Source: Chloroflexota bacterium
GTDB taxonomy: Bacteria > Chloroflexota > UBA5177 > JANWHV01
Direction of reading: 5' to 3'
DNA: 16,414 bases
Assembly (NCBI GenBank): GCA_025450375.1
Contig: JANWHO010000087.1
Coordinates: 1 to 16,414 of the forward strand
Below, in pieces: positions 13,606 to 16,414 of the stretch. Position 1 is the stretch's first letter. Each line of letters starts with the position of its first letter. The notes beneath the pieces were generated by a model, which was not told the DNA's origin, did not search any database, and saw only the letters and a program-made list of their open reading frames with translations. A program made the position numbers and the translations under genes.

Positions 13606-15756
13606 TTACTTGATCAGATAATTCGCCAGCAACGGGGCGATCAGGACGGCCACGATGTTGAGCACCTTGATCATCGGGTTGATCGCCGGGCCCGCCGTGT
13701 CCTTGTATGGGTCACCAACCGTGTCTCCGGTCACTCCAGCGGCATGCGCGTCGGACCCCTTGCCGCCGTAGTTACCTTCCTCAATAAACTTCTTCGCATT
13801 GTCCCAGGCGCCGCCGCCGCTGGTCATGGAGATCGCCATGAATATCCCCACGATGATGCTGCCAACCAGGGTGGCGCCCAGGGCCTCCGGACCCAGAATG
13901 AAGCCTACCACGACCGGAGTCAAGACGGGAACCAACGCGGGAGCAATCATTTCGCGCAAGGCGGATCGGGTCACGATGTCCACGCAGCGGGCATAGTCGG
14001 GGCGGTCGGTCCCGGCCATGATCCCCGGCTTCTCCTTGAACTGCCGGCGCACCTCGGAGACCACCTGGCCGCCCGCCCGGCCCACCGCCTGCATACTGAG
14101 CGAGGCGAAAATGTTCGGCAGGATGCCGCCGATGAACAGGCCCACGATTACCTTGTAGTTGGTGAGCTGAAAGAGCAGGGCATGGGCCCCATTTGGCGCC
14201 AGAGCCTTGGGGAGTTCCTGCTGGAACGAAGCGAATAGGACCAACGCGGCAAGCGCGGCGGAACCGATCGCATACCCCTTGGTGACCGCCTTGGTAGTGT
14301 TGCCCACCGAGTCCAGGGCATCGGTAATCGTGCGGATACCCTCGGGAAGCTCCGCCATCTCGGCGATCCCGCCCGCGTTGTCGGTGATCGGACCATAGGA
14401 GTCCACGGCCACGATGATCCCGGCCATTGACAGCATAGCGGTGGCGGCCACGGCCACCCCGTAGAGGCTACCTACCACGGCGTAGGAAATCCAGATTCCA
14501 GCCGCGATCACGCTCACCGGGATCGCCGTGGCCTCAAGACCCACCGCTAGGCCGCTGATGATATTGGTGGCGTGGCCGGTGAGTGAGGCGCGGGCGATCG
14601 TTTTCACGGGGCGGAAGCCCGCGGCCGTGTAGTAATCAGTGACCACCACCAGGATCCCAGTGATCGCGAGCCCCACCAGCGCGCACACGTAGAGGCCCCA
14701 GCTACTCAAGTTCAAGGACGAGCCCGCCTGGGCCGCCGCCGCGTTTAAGCGGTCGAGATGGGGCAGCAGCCCGAAAAAGACCGGTATGTAGGCAATGGCG
14801 GCCAGGACAGCGGTCACGATAGTGCCCCGATACATAGCGCCCATGATCGCCTTCGAGCCCATGGGCACCCTCACGAAGAAGATGCCAATAATGGAGGCCA
14901 GAATGGAGATCCCGCCCAAAACCAAGGGGAGGGTAATCAACTGGTTGTGAATGGTGGTGAGCTGGGCCTGGACGGACGGCGAGGCGGCGGCCTTGTAGAG
15001 CGCGGAGGTTTTTCCGAACAACAGGGCGCCCAGGACCATGGGAGCGAGTAGGGTGATCGCATAGGTCTCGAACAGGTCGGCCGCCATGCCGGCGCAATCG
15101 CCCACGTTGTCGCCCACATTATCCGCGATCACGGCTGGGTTCCGCGGATCATCCTCGGGGATCCCTACCTCGACCTTCCCCACCAGATCGGCGCCCACGT
15201 CGGCGGCCTTGGTATAGATCCCGCCGCCCAGGCGGGCGAAGACACTAATCAGGCTGCCGCCAAATCCGAAGGCAACCAGCACCGTGGGGTCGCCGTAGAT
15301 CTCGTAGAGGCAGGTGACGCCGGCCAGTCCCAATCCAACTACCAACAACCCGGTGACCGAGCCCCCGCGGAAGGCAAGTTGGAGGGCGCTGTTGAGGCCG
15401 TGGTTGGCGGCTTGCGCGGTCCGGAGATTGCTCCGTACGGCCACGTTCATCCCAATATAGCCGGCGGCGGAGGAACAAATAGCCCCCACCAGGAAGCAGA
15501 CCATGTACTTGAGACCCTCGGACGTGTTACCGCTTCGGCTGAAAATCAGCGCCACGGCGACCACCACGGCGACGGCGGCGATGGTTCGGTACTGCCGGTT
15601 AAGGTAAGCCGCCGCACCCTCTTGCACCGCTTTCGCGATGTCGATCATGCGCGGATTGCCTTCGTCTTGTTTGAGCACCCACTGTACCAGGAGGGCCCCC
15701 GCCACGACGGCGGCAAGCGCGCACGCGAGAGCGAACCAAGGTCCCCAGCTATCCAT
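13606..15756 (-). CDS. hppA: K+-independent proton-translocating inorganic pyrophosphatase
   Basis: A 716-residue integral membrane pump that hydrolyses pyrophosphate to move protons across the cytoplasmic membrane. The substrate-site signatures are intact: DVGADLVGK (about 186-194), [12 protein letters not shown] (about 212-223), [16 protein letters not shown] (about 452-467), and [18 protein letters not shown] near the C-terminus. The segment [14 protein letters not shown] has Lys489 and Thr492 where K+-dependent enzymes have alanine and usually glycine, so this is the K+-independent, proton-pumping type (established family rule). About sixteen helices are visible. I chose ATG 15756, with GGGGGAGG about 11 nt upstream. 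A GTG at 15777 would add seven residues but overlaps that ribosome site. Removing the PPi made by sugar-nucleotide synthesis would suit its glycan-gene neighbours (inference). Confidence 0.97.
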   Translation of the reverse strand: MDSWGPWFALACALAAVVAGALLVQWVLKQDEGNPRMIDIAKAVQEGAAAYLNRQYRTIAAVAVVVAVALIFSRSGNTSEGLKYMVCFLVGAICSSAAGYIGMNVAVRSNLRTAQAANHGLNSALQLAFRGGSVTGLLVVGLGLAGVTCLYEIYGDPTVLVAFGFGGSLISVFARLGGGIYTKAADVGADLVGKVEVGIPEDDPRNPAVIADNVGDNVGDCAGMAADLFETYAITLLAPMVLGALLFGKTSALYKAAASPSVQAQLTTIHNQLITLPLVLGGISILASIIGIFFVRVPMGSKAIMGAMYRGTIVTAVLAAIAYIPVFFGLLPHLDRLNAAAAQAGSSLNLSSWGLYVCALVGLAITGILVVVTDYYTAAGFRPVKTIARASLTGHATNIISGLAVGLEATAIPVSVIAAGIWISYAVVGSLYGVAVAATAMLSMAGIIVAVDSYGPITDNAGGIAEMAELPEGIRTITDALDSVGNTTKAVTKGYAIGSAALAALVLFASFQQELPKALAPNGAHALLFQLTNYKVIVGLFIGGILPNIFASLSMQAVGRAGGQVVSEVRRQFKEKPGIMAGTDRPDYARCVDIVTRSALREMIAPALVPVLTPVVVGFILGPEALGATLVGSIIVGIFMAISMTSGGGAWDNAKKFIEEGNYGGKGSDAHAAGVTGDTVGDPYKDTAGPAINPMIKVLNIVAVLIAPLLANYLIK

Positions 15757-15790
15757 CTGTTCGTCTGCCTCCCCCACCGCCGATCAGCAC

Positions 15791-15839
15791 TGACCGGCTG
15801 CTGGCCCCAGATACGCGAATGGCCGGCAGGCGCCGGTCA
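15791..15839 (-). promoter_or_regulatory. long imperfect hairpin in the hppA leader
   Basis: TGACCGG (15791-15797) pairs with CCGGTCA (15833-15839), and next to it CTGCTGGCC (15798-15806) pairs with GGCCGGCAG (15821-15829) with one wobble. That gives 16 pairs, a 3-nt bulge (15830-15832) and a 14-nt loop. It ends 34 nt before the hppA ATG. No T-tract follows. It could be a cis-acting RNA or, as dyad DNA, an operator. If the candidate promoter beside it is right, the outer arm lies at the -10/start and only the inner 9-bp stem would be transcribed in full. Confidence 0.55.
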
Positions 15840-15867
15840 TTCGAGATCCAGAAACTTGTCATAACAA
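15839..15867 (-). promoter_or_regulatory. candidate hppA promoter
   Basis: On the minus strand TTGTTA (15862-15867) and TCGAAT (15839-15844) are 17 nt apart; each matches the housekeeping consensus in four of six positions. It would start transcription near 15832, about 75 nt before the hppA ATG. Confidence 0.35.
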
Positions 15868-16078
15868 CATCCCGGCATCTGCTTCAGGACGCCGGCCCTG
15901 GTCGGACGGGCATTTGGGCGGCGATTCGGCCCCGTATGCCACCCTGAAACGGCGTGGGACGCACGGCGCCGACTTTCGCTGGACGTAGCCATACGACGTT
16001 CGCAAGAATACCTTGCCAGATGGCTCTTTGGCAAGCCGCTCCCGCACCGGTGTATCAACGGGGACGAATCGCGCCGGC
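15840..16078. other. intergenic stretch with a 7-bp inverted repeat
   Basis: The non-coding interval between hppA and the next minus-strand gene is about 315 nt. I see no reading frame with family character in it, on either strand. CTTGCCA (16012-16018) and TGGCAAG (16029-16035) form a perfect 7-bp inverted repeat with a 10-nt loop, of unknown meaning. The hppA promoter and leader hairpin occupy its left part and a terminator its right end. Confidence 0.5.
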
Positions 16079-16101
16079 AAAAATGGCCCTTCCTATGGGC
16101 C
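16079..16101 (-). terminator. intrinsic terminator of the right-edge gene
   Basis: On the minus strand GGCCC and GGGCC (16097-16101 with 16085-16089) form a 5-bp stem with a 7-nt loop, followed after one base by TTTTT (16079-16083). It overlaps the stop codon of the upstream gene. The stem is short but all G:C and is the only T-tailed hairpin in the window. It separates that gene from hppA. Confidence 0.6.
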
Positions 16102-16414
16102 GAGAGCGGCTGGTTGGCGCACCTCCAGGATCAGCAAGCCACCGGCGGCGAGAGCAAGAAGAAGTACGATCGCGGCGGCTGCCAGAGTCGGCGACCGTGG
16201 GAGGCCGTCATTGCGCCACAGATTGAGCCACCATATATCGAAGGACTGAGCCCGCGCCGTGGACATGGCTGCCCAGCCGGGATGCACGATATAGGTGATC
16301 AGGGTGCCAAGCTGGTCCAGGATTGGTGTGTGGCGCGGATCCCAAGCCAGTTGGGTCGGCGTGACACTCGCTTTCTCCGCTCTGAGTCGCAGCGGATAGC
16401 TCACCAGCTGGCCA
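16093..16414 (-). CDS. C-terminal part of an unrecognised membrane protein (cut by window edge)
   Basis: The frame is open from the right edge to a TAG at 16093-16095, so about 106 residues of a longer protein are seen. The visible part has a soluble stretch rich in aromatic and charged residues (VTPTQLAWDPRHTPILDQL; SFDIWWLNLWRNDG), then one clear membrane helix (PTLAAAAIVLLLALAAGGLL), and ends with a short polar tail. A GTG at 16404 could begin a 103-residue protein, but no ribosome site is visible in the few bases left, and the frame continues to the edge. I do not recognise the family. A large polytopic membrane protein, such as a lipid-linked-sugar glycosyltransferase, is one possibility given the glycan genes nearby, but this is a guess. 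It ends in its own terminator. Confidence 0.5.
   Translation of the reverse strand, partial: GQLVSYPLRLRAEKASVTPTQLAWDPRHTPILDQLGTLITYIVHPGWAAMSTARAQSFDIWWLNLWRNDGLPRSPTLAAAAIVLLLALAAGGLLILEVRQPAALGP

Noticed and set aside
13528..14238. A 236-residue plus-strand frame opposite the hppA 3' end
   Set aside because: Charged, His/Arg/Gln-rich composition typical of antisense frames, lying over an unmistakable H+-pyrophosphatase.
1..16414. CRISPR arrays, transposases, integrases, tRNA or rRNA genes
   Set aside because: I saw no regularly spaced repeats, no mobile-element protein motifs and no recognisable structural RNA sequences on either strand. A tRNA or covariance-model scan was not possible here.

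Overview
The window is a GC-rich, densely coded bacterial chromosome segment with no rRNA, tRNA, CRISPR array, transposase or other mobile element. Several features point to a Chloroflexota-like organism (inference, not proven): a HisZ–HisG pair, a soluble zinc-finger anti-sigma factor coupled to an ECF sigma factor, a CHRD-type secreted protein, and an O-antigen-ligase/TPR fusion beside a WecA/TagO-type transferase and a K+-independent H+-pyrophosphatase. Sixteen protein genes or gene pieces are called. Two run off the window (hisG at the left edge, a membrane protein at the right) and one looks like a remnant.

Left block (1-5187, all minus strand, listed in transcription order): ECF sigma factor and its ZAS-type anti-sigma factor (ATGA overlap); a small secreted CHRD/SOD-like protein behind a structured leader; a membrane-anchored protein with two YtkA/FixH-like units; then hisZ and hisG (ATGA overlap), the regulatory and catalytic parts of ATP phosphoribosyltransferase, the first step of histidine synthesis. 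HisZ keeps a HisRS-like C-terminal domain, and HisG reads into what looks like the long-form regulatory domain. That is an unusual pairing, because long-form HisG normally works without HisZ.

Middle block (5188-7346): a divergent intergenic region carries a 44-nt tract without G on the plus strand, an AT-rich palindrome and two near-identical 13-mers. It leads into a plus-strand group of small nucleotide and nucleic-acid housekeeping genes: a HIT hydrolase, a TatD-family metal-dependent hydrolase, and a NUDIX hydrolase 5 nt behind TatD.

Right block (7361-16414, all minus strand): hppA (proton-pumping pyrophosphatase), an NAD-dependent sugar-nucleotide epimerase, a 905-residue O-antigen-ligase-like/TPR protein, a WecA/TagO-type polyprenyl-phosphate sugar-1-phosphate transferase, hemB, and a short reading frame resembling the C-terminal half of an FMN-binding pyridoxamine-phosphate-oxidase-like protein. 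Epimerase, ligase and transferase are translationally coupled (TAATG and ATGA junctions) and form a surface-glycan module: sugar-nucleotide conversion, lipid-carrier priming, then polymer ligation or polymerisation. The pyrophosphatase would consume PPi and energise the membrane. Structured elements flank hppA: a long imperfect hairpin in its leader, and two mutually exclusive hairpins between it and the epimerase start.

I found no clear new multi-gene system. The best leads are the HisZ/long-HisG pair, the sigma/anti-sigma/CHRD/YtkA neighbourhood, and the RNA-structure candidates around hppA.
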